The notes beneath the pieces were generated by a model. The model ran no database searches. It worked only from the letters and a program-made list of their open reading frames with translations, and was not told where the DNA came from. Source: an uncultured Prevotellaceae bacterium (lineage in GTDB: Bacteria > Bacteroidota > Bacteroidia > Bacteroidales > Bacteroidaceae). From it: 43,172 nt of DNA. How positions within the stretch are numbered: the first letter of the stretch is position 1; the number at the start of each line of letters is the position of its first letter. This document shows, piece by piece, positions 22,833 through 30,208 of the stretch. Position numbers and translations under genes: made by a program. The DNA lies in the NCBI GenBank assembly GCA_900316445.1, contig ONCZ01000017.1:1-43172 (forward strand), given 5' to 3'.

Positions 22833-24311
22833 ATGAAAAAGAATCATATAGATCATATCACCCACAATTGTAACCAGACTCCACTCCCTTCGGGAGGGGC
22901 TGGGGGTGGGTTGATATCCCGCCGTTCATTCCTGAAGATGTTCGGAGCTGGCTCAGTAGCCACAGCTGCTGCGTTGGTAGGCTGTAAGGGAGGCGATAAG
23001 GCGGGCAGTCAGGCCGCTGAGGAATATAAGAACCAGGTGGAGCCGCCCGTAGGAAAGATGACCTACCGCGAGAACCCCAAGACGAAAGAGAAAGTGTCGC
23101 TCTTAGGCTATGGTATGATGCGTCTGCCGACAAAACCGGACAACGAGAATGAGTTTGATCAGGAAATGATCAACAAACAGATTGACTATGCCATAGAGCA
23201 TGGCCTGAACTATATCGACACGTCACCCGTCTATTGTCAGGGCAAATCGGAACACTGTACGGGTATCGCCCTTAAGCGTCATCCACGTGACAAATATTTC
23301 GTGGCCACGAAACTCTCCAACTTCAATCGCGATTATTGGCAGCGGGAGAAAGCCATTGAGATGTATCAGAACTCACTGAAGGAACTGCAGGTGGACTATC
23401 TCGACTATTACCTGTTGCACGCTATTGGCGGCGGAATGGACGAGTTCAATGGCCGTTACGTCGATAATGGCATTATGGACTATCTGATGAAGGAGCGCGA
23501 GGCGGGTCGTATCCGTAACCTCGGTTTCTCGTTCCACGGCAAGAAGACGGTGTTCGATGAGGTAATAGCGCTGCATGACAAATACCACTGGGACTTTGTG
23601 CAGATAGAGTTGAACTATCTCGACTGGGACTATGCCGACGAAATCAGCAAGAACAATGTCGATGCCAGTTATCTCTATGCCGAGTTGCAGAAGCGAGGCA
23701 TCCCTGCTGTGATTATGGAACCTCTGCTGGGAGGTCGTCTGGCCAATCTGCCACAGTATCTGATGACAGAGTTGAAGAGTCATGCGCCTGAGAAGTCCGT
23801 AGCCTCTTGGGCCTTCCGTTATGCTGGAACCCCAGAAGGCGTGCTTACAGTTCTGAGCGGCATGACCTATATGGAACACTTGAAGGACAATCTTCTGTCG
23901 TATTGTCCGTTGGTGCCCCTGTCTGATGACGAGATGAGGTATCTGGATGATGAAATAGCCCACAAGATCGTAAGACTTGAGAATATCCCATGCAACGACT
24001 GTAAGTATTGTATGCCTTGTCCCTATGGCATTGACATCCCGGCCATCTTCGTACATTATAATAAATGTAAGAACGAAGGTTCGCTGCCGATGGGTACAGG
24101 CGACCAGGAGTATCGCAAGCAACGCCGGCAGTATCTCATCTCGTTAGACCGTGTCGTACCCCGTGAACGTCAGCCGGACCATTGCATCGGTTGTCGCCAG
24201 TGTGAGCCTCATTGCCCACAGAATATTCACATCACTCGCGAGTTGCAGAAAATTAGTGAGATGATTGAAGATCTGAAGCGTGACTCTGAGGGATTAGGCG
24301 ATAAGGCCTAA
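22833..24311 (+). CDS. Tat-exported aldo/keto reductase with C-terminal 4Fe-4S domain
   Basis: A 492-aa protein. The signal is SRRSFLKMFGAG with Arg30-Arg31, a hydrophobic stretch and a lipobox-like LVGC, so it may be a Tat lipoprotein. The aldo/keto reductase barrel follows (LLGYGMMRLP, NYIDTSPVYCQG with the catalytic Asp/Tyr region, LGFSFHGK). The C-terminal part has CNDCKYCMPCPYGIDIP and CIGCRQCEPHCP, a ferredoxin-like pair of clusters. Residues about 15-27 (TPLPSGGAGGGL) come from the G-rich repeat and lengthen the n-region of the signal. The position after tatAC and the polyferredoxin gene suggests an exported redox enzyme fed with electrons by that protein. Confidence 0.85.
   Translation: MKKNHIDHITHNCNQTPLPSGGAGGGLISRRSFLKMFGAGSVATAAALVGCKGGDKAGSQAAEEYKNQVEPPVGKMTYRENPKTKEKVSLLGYGMMRLPTKPDNENEFDQEMINKQIDYAIEHGLNYIDTSPVYCQGKSEHCTGIALKRHPRDKYFVATKLSNFNRDYWQREKAIEMYQNSLKELQVDYLDYYLLHAIGGGMDEFNGRYVDNGIMDYLMKEREAGRIRNLGFSFHGKKTVFDEVIALHDKYHWDFVQIELNYLDWDYADEISKNNVDASYLYAELQKRGIPAVIMEPLLGGRLANLPQYLMTELKSHAPEKSVASWAFRYAGTPEGVLTVLSGMTYMEHLKDNLLSYCPLVPLSDDEMRYLDDEIAHKIVRLENIPCNDCKYCMPCPYGIDIPAIFVHYNKCKNEGSLPMGTGDQEYRKQRRQYLISLDRVVPRERQPDHCIGCRQCEPHCPQNIHITRELQKISEMIEDLKRDSEGLGDKA
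22878..22913 (+). repeat. G-rich palindromic repeat, copy 3 (in frame in the reductase signal region)
   Basis: ACTCCACTCCCTTCGGGAGG followed by GGCTGGGGGTGGGTTG. It encodes TPLPSGGAGGGL just before the twin arginines. Confidence 0.85.
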
Positions 24312-24327
24312 TCCCGAAGGCGATGGC

Positions 24328-25239
24328 TTACAGGGTAAACAGCATTGTCAATAGAGGAATGGTGATCATGGAGAGGAGCGTGGTGATGAGCGTGACTTCT
24401 GTGATGAGTGTGGTGTCGCGGTTGTGCTTCAGGCAGAGGATGGTGCCATAGGTGGCTACAGGCATCGCGATGACAACGGTATTGATGTTCACCACATAGG
24501 CGTCGAATCCCAAAGCCCCGCAGAGATAGTAGAATCCGAGGGGGATGAGAATGAGGCGGAAGAGAGTCGTGACATAGACCGTCCGGTTGCCGAGCATCGT
24601 TTTTATGGAGAGTTGCGACATCGATGAGCCGATGATGAGCAGGGCGGCAGGAACGGTGATGTTGCCAATCATCGTGAGCGGCTGGCTGATGATGCCGGGG
24701 ATGTTATCAATGCCAAGGGCTACGATGAGCATCGCCAGATAAGCCGAGAGCATCGGGCTGCTGTAGAGAACCTTCTTTTGGAATCGTTTCCCGTCGCCCA
24801 AGTCGCCAACGATAAGGATGGTGCCGATGGTGAAGACGGCAAAGGTATTGATGACATTGAGCATGGCAGCATAGAACACAGCCTGATGGCCGAAGATGGA
24901 GGCTACGACAGGGTAGCCCATAAAGCCGACATTGCCGAACATCAGCGCAAAGCCTACGACGCCTTCATCTTCTTTCTTCGATGTGAGATAGCGTGGCAGC
25001 AATAGACCAACACCAGAAAGAATCACGTAGGTCAGTAGGCTGATACCCAAGAGGGGCAGGATGAGTCCTCTGTCAGGCAGTTCGCCTGTCATTGCTGAGG
25101 AAAGAATCAGGGCCGGACATGTGATATTGATGACCAGGCTCGACAGCTTCTTGTCGAACTCACCACCCATATAGCCCAGTCTGCCTGCTGCATAACCGAC
25201 TATCACGATGGCGAAGAGTGTCATCATCACTTCAAACAT
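24328..25239 (-). CDS. AEC-family transporter
   Basis: A 303-aa protein with about ten hydrophobic segments in two inverted halves, a typical length for the auxin-efflux-carrier family. Marks are VINITCPALILSSAMTG near helix 2, FGNVGFMGYPVV in the first crossing region, and PAALLIIGSSMSQLS and AMPVATYGTILC in the second half. Bacterial members export small organic acids, but the substrate is unknown here. No -7 box is obvious in the 50 bp upstream, so transcription from the tRNA-Pro promoter is possible. Confidence 0.85.
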   Translation of the reverse strand: MFEVMMTLFAIVIVGYAAGRLGYMGGEFDKKLSSLVINITCPALILSSAMTGELPDRGLILPLLGISLLTYVILSGVGLLLPRYLTSKKEDEGVVGFALMFGNVGFMGYPVVASIFGHQAVFYAAMLNVINTFAVFTIGTILIVGDLGDGKRFQKKVLYSSPMLSAYLAMLIVALGIDNIPGIISQPLTMIGNITVPAALLIIGSSMSQLSIKTMLGNRTVYVTTLFRLILIPLGFYYLCGALGFDAYVVNINTVVIAMPVATYGTILCLKHNRDTTLITEVTLITTLLSMITIPLLTMLFTL

Positions 25240-25260
25240 GCCAACCTTTATTAAATGACA

Positions 25261-25286
25261 AGAGGCAGAATAATCTGCCTCTTTTT
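25261..25286. terminator. Stem-loop between tRNA-Pro and the AEC gene
   Basis: AGAGGCAGA-ATAA-TCTGCCTCT followed by TTTT on the plus strand. On the minus strand it comes right after the tRNA but its U-tract is weaker (TTGTCATTT), so some read-through into the AEC gene is likely. Confidence 0.55.
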
Positions 25287-25291
25287 GAAAG

Positions 25292-25364
25292 TCGGGATGA
25301 GGCGACTCGAACGCCCGACCCCTACGTCCCGAACGTAGTGCGCTACCAACTGCGCTACATCCCG
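25292..25364 (-). tRNA. tRNA-Pro (anticodon CGG)
   Basis: Read on the minus strand: acceptor CGGGATG pairs with CATCCCG, the D-arm contains AGCGCAGTTGGTAGCGC, and the anticodon arm is CTACG-TTCGGGA-CGTAG, giving anticodon CGG. The T-arm is GTCGGGCGTTCGAGTCGCC. Discriminator A; the CCA end is not encoded. A -7 box (TACCTTTGC, 25390-25382) precedes it. Confidence 0.92.
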
Positions 25365-25381
25365 ATTGCTTGAAAGCGGCT

Positions 25382-25390
25382 GCAAAGGTA
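25382..25390 (-). promoter_or_regulatory. -7 box TACCTTTGC for tRNA-Pro
   Basis: Minus-strand box 17 bp ahead of the mature tRNA 5' end. Confidence 0.65.
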
Positions 25391-25413
25391 CGGACTTTTT
25401 TCGAAATACGTGC

Positions 25414-25462
25414 AAGAAAAGCGATAAAATTTCAGAAATACTGGAAATTTATCGCTTTTCTT
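25414..25462 (-). terminator. Hairpin terminator after the TPR-like protein gene
   Basis: Long arms (about 20 bp, AAGAAAAGCGATAAA.../...TTTATCGCTTTTCTT) close a small loop, 11 bp after the stop codon at 25474. The T-rich end of the arm on the minus strand fits intrinsic termination. Confidence 0.65.
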
Positions 25463-25473
25463 GGTGTTGCTAA

Positions 25474-27480
25474 CTATTTAAAATGTTTCTTGAACTGTAT
25501 GAATTCGTCGCAACGTGACACGTAGTCGGCTGGTGTGCGGCTGGCCTCGAACTCCGAGAGCGTCTTGAATGCAACATACTGCAAGGATGCAGAATCAGGC
25601 ACACGGTCGTACTTGTAAGTCTCGTTGTTCCACTTCTCCTTGTACCAGTATTCCTTATAGAGCTCGCCGTAGCAGAGAGCGAAGAGAGCACGCTCCCTCA
25701 GAGCGGCATCCTTGCTGAGGCTTGCCTTCTGCAACAGACTGACGGCTCTCTTGGCAAGGTCGGCCTCTCCGTCGCGCTGCTCGTCGGCAGAACTCTTTCC
25801 GTTACGCATCAACCACCAGCAGTCACCACGGAAATGGGCCTGGGCATAGCGTACGGCAAGAGCGTAGTAACGCTTGGCGAGGGCATCGCCGCTGAGCACG
25901 TTCTGCTCGCCTTCCATCTTCTGCATCTCCTGTGCGAAGGTAAGTTTCGGATTATTTTTGAGTTCCCATTTGATGTCGCTGTATTCAACATAGTTCTTCA
26001 GATACTGACGCTTGAGCCAAGGCTCCACCTGCCAGCTGCGGTGGGCGGCATAGACGGTATAACTGCGATTCTCATAGAACGACTTGGGAATGTCTTTCAG
26101 CCATTTGGCGGCATTGTCCCATTGGCAGAGGCGCATGTATTTGGTGCCGATCAGATCCTCAAGCTCGTAGGCGTTAGGCTTGGCATGAGCCTTGAGGTAA
26201 CGGTCGAGATTGTTTTCGGCAGGGGTGTTGACATAATAGAGGTATTTCTGCAACTTCTCCACCTGCATGGTGTCGGTATACAGGTCGTAGATGTAGCTGC
26301 CACAGGTCTTATGGAGGGCGAGCAGACGGGTAGGCTGGGCAGCATAGTGTTTGCTGAGAGCCTGATGGAGCACACGCTCACGGACGTAGTTGTAGTCCTT
26401 GTTCTCCTCCAGCCATTGCAGCTCGTCAGTCAGGTAGTTGTCGAAGGATTCGCTGTCCTTAGCCTGGTCTGCGGTCATGTAGAGCATGAGCGAACGGGTG
26501 CAGTTCTTCATCATTTCCGTGCCTTTGAGGCTGGCTGCGGCGATGATGTCGGACGTAGCCTGACGCTTGTCGCCAAACATGAATTCAAGCCAGGCCTGGG
26601 CAGACTGCCACATGATGGGCACCTCGGTCTTGCCTTCCTTGACGACCTGCTTGCAGAAGTCACGCATGTCGAGGGCTTCCTTCTTGCTGATGTCGCGGAT
26701 GAAGAGCTTGCCGCCAAACTGACCCTCGTAGCGGACGGCATCGTCAGCCTCCTGGGCATTGTTCACGAAGTCCTGCAACAGGAAGGGCAGCACCTTCGCA
26801 TTCGGGTTGCTGAGGTACTCCTGACGGATGGCGGCGAAGGAGCGCTTCTTGTAGTACTGCGTCATCAGGCTGTTGTAGTCGCCCATCTCTGCGAAGAGCT
26901 CTCCTGCCTCGGCTGAGCGGCCCGTCTTATAGAGGGCTCCGGCGTAGATGTTCTTCATCATGTCTTTATAGACAGTCTCGATATACTGGCTGGCGGTTTC
27001 CTCCCAGAAGGTGACGTTCTCCTGATGCTTGGCCAGGAGCATATTGCAGCGCATGTAGAGCAGGGCGTGCTGGGAACGGAGCTTTGACTTGAGCTTGCTC
27101 TGGGCGTAGGTCCGGACGTTCGCGAGTAGTTTGTTGCGGGCGGCGAGCTCTTCCTTCGACGGGTATTCCCATCGCTCGTTGCTGACGCTGCGGGCGCAAT
27201 TGAGATACAACTCGAGGTTCTTGGCGTAACTCACCATCAGGGCGTCGCCTTTCTTCTGGGCGAATTCGATGATATCGTCGGAGTCGAACCAGTACCAGTC
27301 GTCAGGCGACTTGCCGAGGTAGGCTTTCCAGTTGTCGTTGCAGATCTTCTGTACGCGTTCGCTGAACTCCTGGGCATCGTAGATGCGGAACAGGTAATAG
27401 TTCGAGGTCCAGCCTCCGGCGCAGGCCAGCATGGGCAGAACCATTGCTGCCAGCAGATTAGTGATGATAAATCTCTTCAT
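25474..27480 (-). CDS. Large secreted helical (TPR-like) protein of unknown function
   Basis: A 668-aa protein with an N-terminal signal (MKRFIITNLLAAMVLPMLACAGG; LACA could be a lipobox at Cys20). The remainder is helix-rich, with repeated Trp/Tyr/Leu-rich motifs such as YAGALYKTGRSAEAGELFAE and LCQWDNAAKWLKDI that suggest TPR-like units. No catalytic motif is visible. Its start overlaps the end of the upstream lipoprotein gene by 23 bp, so the two are expressed together and probably work together. I cannot name the function. Confidence 0.7.
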   Translation of the reverse strand: MKRFIITNLLAAMVLPMLACAGGWTSNYYLFRIYDAQEFSERVQKICNDNWKAYLGKSPDDWYWFDSDDIIEFAQKKGDALMVSYAKNLELYLNCARSVSNERWEYPSKEELAARNKLLANVRTYAQSKLKSKLRSQHALLYMRCNMLLAKHQENVTFWEETASQYIETVYKDMMKNIYAGALYKTGRSAEAGELFAEMGDYNSLMTQYYKKRSFAAIRQEYLSNPNAKVLPFLLQDFVNNAQEADDAVRYEGQFGGKLFIRDISKKEALDMRDFCKQVVKEGKTEVPIMWQSAQAWLEFMFGDKRQATSDIIAAASLKGTEMMKNCTRSLMLYMTADQAKDSESFDNYLTDELQWLEENKDYNYVRERVLHQALSKHYAAQPTRLLALHKTCGSYIYDLYTDTMQVEKLQKYLYYVNTPAENNLDRYLKAHAKPNAYELEDLIGTKYMRLCQWDNAAKWLKDIPKSFYENRSYTVYAAHRSWQVEPWLKRQYLKNYVEYSDIKWELKNNPKLTFAQEMQKMEGEQNVLSGDALAKRYYALAVRYAQAHFRGDCWWLMRNGKSSADEQRDGEADLAKRAVSLLQKASLSKDAALRERALFALCYGELYKEYWYKEKWNNETYKYDRVPDSASLQYVAFKTLSEFEASRTPADYVSRCDEFIQFKKHFK

Positions 27481-28345
27481 AGGTTTCTGGTTTATATCTG
27501 TTAATGTTTTCTTTGTCCAGATGATAGGTGATGACCGAGCGGCTCAGGTCTTTCCGTTCCTGCTCCACCATCCGTTTCACTTGCAGGATCTCCGAGGCCT
27601 CCACCGTATGGGTTATCTCCACACCGCTGATGATGCGCAGCCAGCTGAACACGGGGTAGGCGGCAGCCAAGGGCAGGGGATAGTCATCGAGATATTTCAG
27701 GTAGGGCGCCACATCCCGTTGGTCGAGGATGGGATTGCGCTCTGTGAACTTCTGCGGATCGCCCGTGTTGTAGATCATCAGCGCCCCGTAGTCCACAGGC
27801 GGTGCCTCCATCGAGAGCTGGTGCAGTCTTATCGTTGTCGAGAGTATAGCATTTCTCTCTCCACACTCCTCCCTCCACGCTCCTCGGACTTCCCTGAGGA
27901 AATCATAGTACACCTTCATATTGCGAGCCGTATAGTCGTGGTCGATCTGTATCTCTCTGACGCCGCTGATGTCGTTGGTCTCGTTCATTTGCCGTATGCG
28001 CTTCACGAGTTTCTCTGCCAATCCCTTATGAGGTTTCTGCAGGCAGTCGATGGTGATATAGACCGTTGGGATGATTTCTATGCCGGCAGGCAGGGTGTCG
28101 TTGAAGACGATCGTCGCATTGGGCATCGGCTCCCCGCTTTCATCCATCACCACATCGAAGTAGCGGCAGTACACCTTATTTATATTGTATGCCTTGAGGA
28201 ACGCCCTTTCCGTGGAGTCGAGCCTCAGGTCTGTACGCCAATAATATACGGCGTTGCCCTCGTCCAACTCCATCCGCTCCCTGCATCCTGTCAGCAGACA
28301 CAGCAGCAGACATATCCAAATGACAGACGACCACTTCTCAAACAT
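27458..28345 (-). CDS. Lipoprotein of unknown function (possible DUF3142-like TIM barrel)
   Basis: A 295-aa protein with lipobox LTGC (Cys21). It contains YYWRTDLRLDSTERAFLKAY, IEIIPTVYITIDCL, VREIQIDHDYTARNMKVYY and AAAYPVFSWL. The order of a YxWR start, a PxVxI strand and a (L/I)QIDxD motif recalls DUF3142-type barrel proteins, though this is from memory and weak. The 3' end overlaps the next gene by 23 bp. A -7 box (TACCTTTG, 28378-28371) precedes it. Confidence 0.65.
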   Translation of the reverse strand: MFEKWSSVIWICLLLCLLTGCRERMELDEGNAVYYWRTDLRLDSTERAFLKAYNINKVYCRYFDVVMDESGEPMPNATIVFNDTLPAGIEIIPTVYITIDCLQKPHKGLAEKLVKRIRQMNETNDISGVREIQIDHDYTARNMKVYYDFLREVRGAWREECGERNAILSTTIRLHQLSMEAPPVDYGALMIYNTGDPQKFTERNPILDQRDVAPYLKYLDDYPLPLAAAYPVFSWLRIISGVEITHTVEASEILQVKRMVEQERKDLSRSVITYHLDKENINRYKPETYEEIYHH

Positions 28346-28370
28346 TGCTCAATTTTAATGATTTCGGCCA

Positions 28371-28378
28371 CAAAGGTA
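28371..28378 (-). promoter_or_regulatory. -7 box TACCTTTG for the lipoprotein/TPR-like gene pair
   Basis: Minus-strand box 25 bp ahead of the start at 28345. Confidence 0.6.
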
Positions 28379-28524
28379 CGAAGAAAATCACAGACTACCT
28401 AATATCCCGTCGATTTTTTATGCTTTGAGTGTGACAGAAACAACGGCGGAAACCAAGAGCAACCTCGGATGAAACTGACAGAGAACTTGGAGGAAACCGA
28501 TGTTGATGTCCGTATAAACCGTTC

Positions 28525-28610
28525 GTTGACATCATTCAACGAGTTCGGTGACTTAAGTCAACGAACCATTTGACTGGAGTCAACGATCCTGTTGACACTA
28601 TGTCAACGAG
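28525..28610. repeat. Four-unit array of TTGAC-N4-GTCAACGA dyad repeats
   Basis: The approximately 300-bp gap between murF and the lipoprotein gene holds no gene. Its main content is four imperfect units of 22-23 bp, each a small dyad (GTTGACATCATTCAACGAG, GTGACTTAAGTCAACGAAC, TTGACTGGAGTCAACGATC, TTGACACTATGTCAACGAG). The regular spacing of about two helical turns would suit cooperative protein binding. The gaps are too short for CRISPR spacers. Confidence 0.7.
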
Positions 28611-28643
28611 CATGAAATTTGCTGTCAAAGGCCTGTTCCTGCC

Positions 28644-30059
28644 TTAAAGAAGCTCAGGCAGTTGGAATAGCTTGTTGCTGTTGGAGCCTTTGATGAGGAT
28701 GTAGAAACCCTCAGGACAGTCGGCAGCGATGGCGGCTTTCACCTCTTCGACATCGTGGAACTTGCGGAAAGGGCAGGGGATGTCGCGGAAGTTGTCGCCC
28801 ACGAGCCAGACCTCGTCGTAGCCAGACGACTCCAGACGATCGACTAACAGACGATGTTCCTTATCGCTCTCTTCGCCCAGTTCGCCCATTTGTCCGATGA
28901 TGGCCATCTTGTGTTCGGCCTCGATGAGGCTGAAGTTGTCGAGGGCAGCGTGCATCGAGGTGGGGTTGGCGTTGTAGGCATCGACGATGAGGTGGTTCTT
29001 CTGGGTGACGGTCATCTGCGAGCGGTTGTTCGAGGGAGTGTATTCTTCCAGAGCCGCACAGATCTTCTTGCGGTCCACGCCGAAGTTGATGCCTACGGCG
29101 ATGGCGGCCAGGAGGTTGTCGATATTGTAGGAGCCGATGAGCTGCGTCTGCACCTTGTGCCACTTCGTGCTGCGGCCTTCCTCCTCAAGTACCATCAGCG
29201 GCTCGCGCCAGCGGAATTTCAGGAATGGATTACATTCGATGACCTCGCCAGAGATACAGCTGTACCAGTTGTCGGGATCGGTGGAGTAGGGCGACATCCA
29301 GATTTCTTCGTCGTCGCCGATCTGACTCATCAGGTGCTCGTTGTCGGCATTGATGAAGATGAGGCTGTCCTGACGGCTGCGGAGGAAATCGTAGAGTTCG
29401 CATTTGGTCCTGATGACACCCTCGAAGGATCCGAAGCCCAGCAGATGGGCCCGGCCTACGTTGGTGATCAGACCGCAGGTGGGTTCTGCTGTTTCTGCGA
29501 GTGTCTTGATGTCGCCAGGATGGCTGGCGCCCATCTCGATGACGGCGATTTCGTGCTCCTTTGTCAGTCGGAAGAGGGTCTTGGGCACGCCTACGTCGTT
29601 GTTGAAGTTGCCCTGAGTGTAGAGCACATTGTATTTCTGAGAGAGCACAGCAGCTATGAGTTCCTTGGTTGTGGTCTTGCCGTTGGTGCCTGTGATGCCG
29701 ATGACGGGAATGTCGAACTGACGGCGATGCTCGCGGGCCAGGTCCTTGAAAGTCTGCAGACAATCCTCAACAACGATTATTCTAGACGACAACTCTGACA
29801 ACTTGGACAACTCTTTTTCCTCAGGCGACGAACTGTCGCCTAATGTTGTCTTAGTTGTCTTGGTTGTCGTAAATAAATCTTTGTCGTCTACTATCGCGTA
29901 GGCACAGCCTTTTTCAAGGGCTTGGAGGGCGAATTTGTTGCCGTCGAACGTCTCGCCTTTGAGGGCGAGGAAGATGCTTCCCTCAGGACAGTCACGACTG
30001 TCGGTCGTGATGCAAGGATGCTGCTGATAGAGCTCGTAGAGTTTCTTGATATCCACCAT
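28644..30059 (-). CDS. murF: UDP-N-acetylmuramoyl-tripeptide--D-alanyl-D-alanine ligase
   Basis: A 471-aa Mur ligase that adds D-Ala-D-Ala to the UDP-MurNAc-tripeptide, the last cytoplasmic step of the precursor. Evidence: DSRDCPEGSIFLALKGETFDG (N-terminal domain), ATP loop GITGTNGKTTTKE (Lys128), EMGASHPGDI, INADNEH, and DAYNANPTSMHAAL in the C-terminal domain. It is about 20 residues longer than E. coli MurF. Residues about 63-91 (TTKTTKTTLGDSS... SKLSELSS) are encoded by an in-frame palindromic repeat (29786-29870) between two conserved strands of the N-terminal domain. Promoter box at 30100-30108. Confidence 0.95.
   Translation of the reverse strand: MVDIKKLYELYQQHPCITTDSRDCPEGSIFLALKGETFDGNKFALQALEKGCAYAIVDDKDLFTTTKTTKTTLGDSSSPEEKELSKLSELSSRIIVVEDCLQTFKDLAREHRRQFDIPVIGITGTNGKTTTKELIAAVLSQKYNVLYTQGNFNNDVGVPKTLFRLTKEHEIAVIEMGASHPGDIKTLAETAEPTCGLITNVGRAHLLGFGSFEGVIRTKCELYDFLRSRQDSLIFINADNEHLMSQIGDDEEIWMSPYSTDPDNWYSCISGEVIECNPFLKFRWREPLMVLEEEGRSTKWHKVQTQLIGSYNIDNLLAAIAVGINFGVDRKKICAALEEYTPSNNRSQMTVTQKNHLIVDAYNANPTSMHAALDNFSLIEAEHKMAIIGQMGELGEESDKEHRLLVDRLESSGYDEVWLVGDNFRDIPCPFRKFHDVEEVKAAIAADCPEGFYILIKGSNSNKLFQLPELL
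29786..29870 (-). repeat. In-frame palindromic repeat with tandem-repeat arms in murF
   Basis: On the minus strand: ACGACAACCAAGACAACTAA and on (three GACAAC units), a perfect 7-bp hairpin AGGCGAC/GTCGCCT (29823-29841), then GTTGTC units in the opposite sense. It encodes low-complexity T/K/S/L residues and preserves the frame. Confidence 0.85.
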
Positions 30060-30063
30060 TATA

Positions 30064-30095
30064 TTTACGATTTACTGATGTACTATTTACGATTT
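30064..30095 (-). repeat. AATCGTAAATA repeat, upstream of murF
   Basis: On the minus strand it contains two AATCGTAAATA units. Two more units lie in direct order at 30988-31014 between folP and cdaA, so folP is flanked by the repeat. Confidence 0.6.
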
Positions 30096-30099
30096 TGGT

Positions 30100-30108
30100 G
30101 CAAAGATA
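30100..30108 (-). promoter_or_regulatory. -7 box TATCTTTGC for murF
   Basis: Minus-strand box about 40 bp ahead of the murF start. Confidence 0.65.
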
Positions 30109-30120
30109 GTGAAATTTGTT

Positions 30121-30180
30121 CACTAAGGACACTAAGGACACGAAAAAAAATAAAAATTTGTGTTCTTTGTGTCCTTCGTG
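30121..30180. repeat. Hairpin with CTAAGGACA-type tandem arms between murF and folP
   Basis: Left arm CACTAAGGACACTAAGGACACGAA (30121-30144, two 10-bp units). Right arm 30157-30180 is the imperfect reverse complement (CACGAAGGACACAAAGAACA read on the minus strand). The loop is A-rich. Confidence 0.75.
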
Positions 30181-30193
30181 GATAATTTTTTTG

Positions 30194-30202
30194 TATCTTT
30201 GC
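30194..30202 (+). promoter_or_regulatory. -7 box TATCTTTGC for folP
   Basis: The box ends 6 bp before ATG 30209, implying an almost leaderless transcript. Confidence 0.65.
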
Positions 30203-30208
30203 ACGCAA

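Noticed and set aside
25261-25286. Riboswitch ahead of the AEC gene
   Set aside because: It is a single simple stem-loop right after a tRNA, better explained as a terminator.
25834-26916. 360-codon plus-strand ORF opposite the TPR-like protein gene
   Set aside because: Leu/Val-rich shadow with no signal or motif; the minus-strand gene has a signal peptide and a terminator.
28525-28610. CRISPR array
   Set aside because: The units are only 22-23 bp apart with a few bases between them, and no cas genes are near.
28854-29798. 314-codon plus-strand ORF opposite murF
   Set aside because: Shadow of a gene with intact Mur ligase motifs.
30116-30208. Longer start for folP
   Set aside because: The extension is encoded by the tandem-arm hairpin and promoter, and has no counterpart in dihydropteroate synthases.
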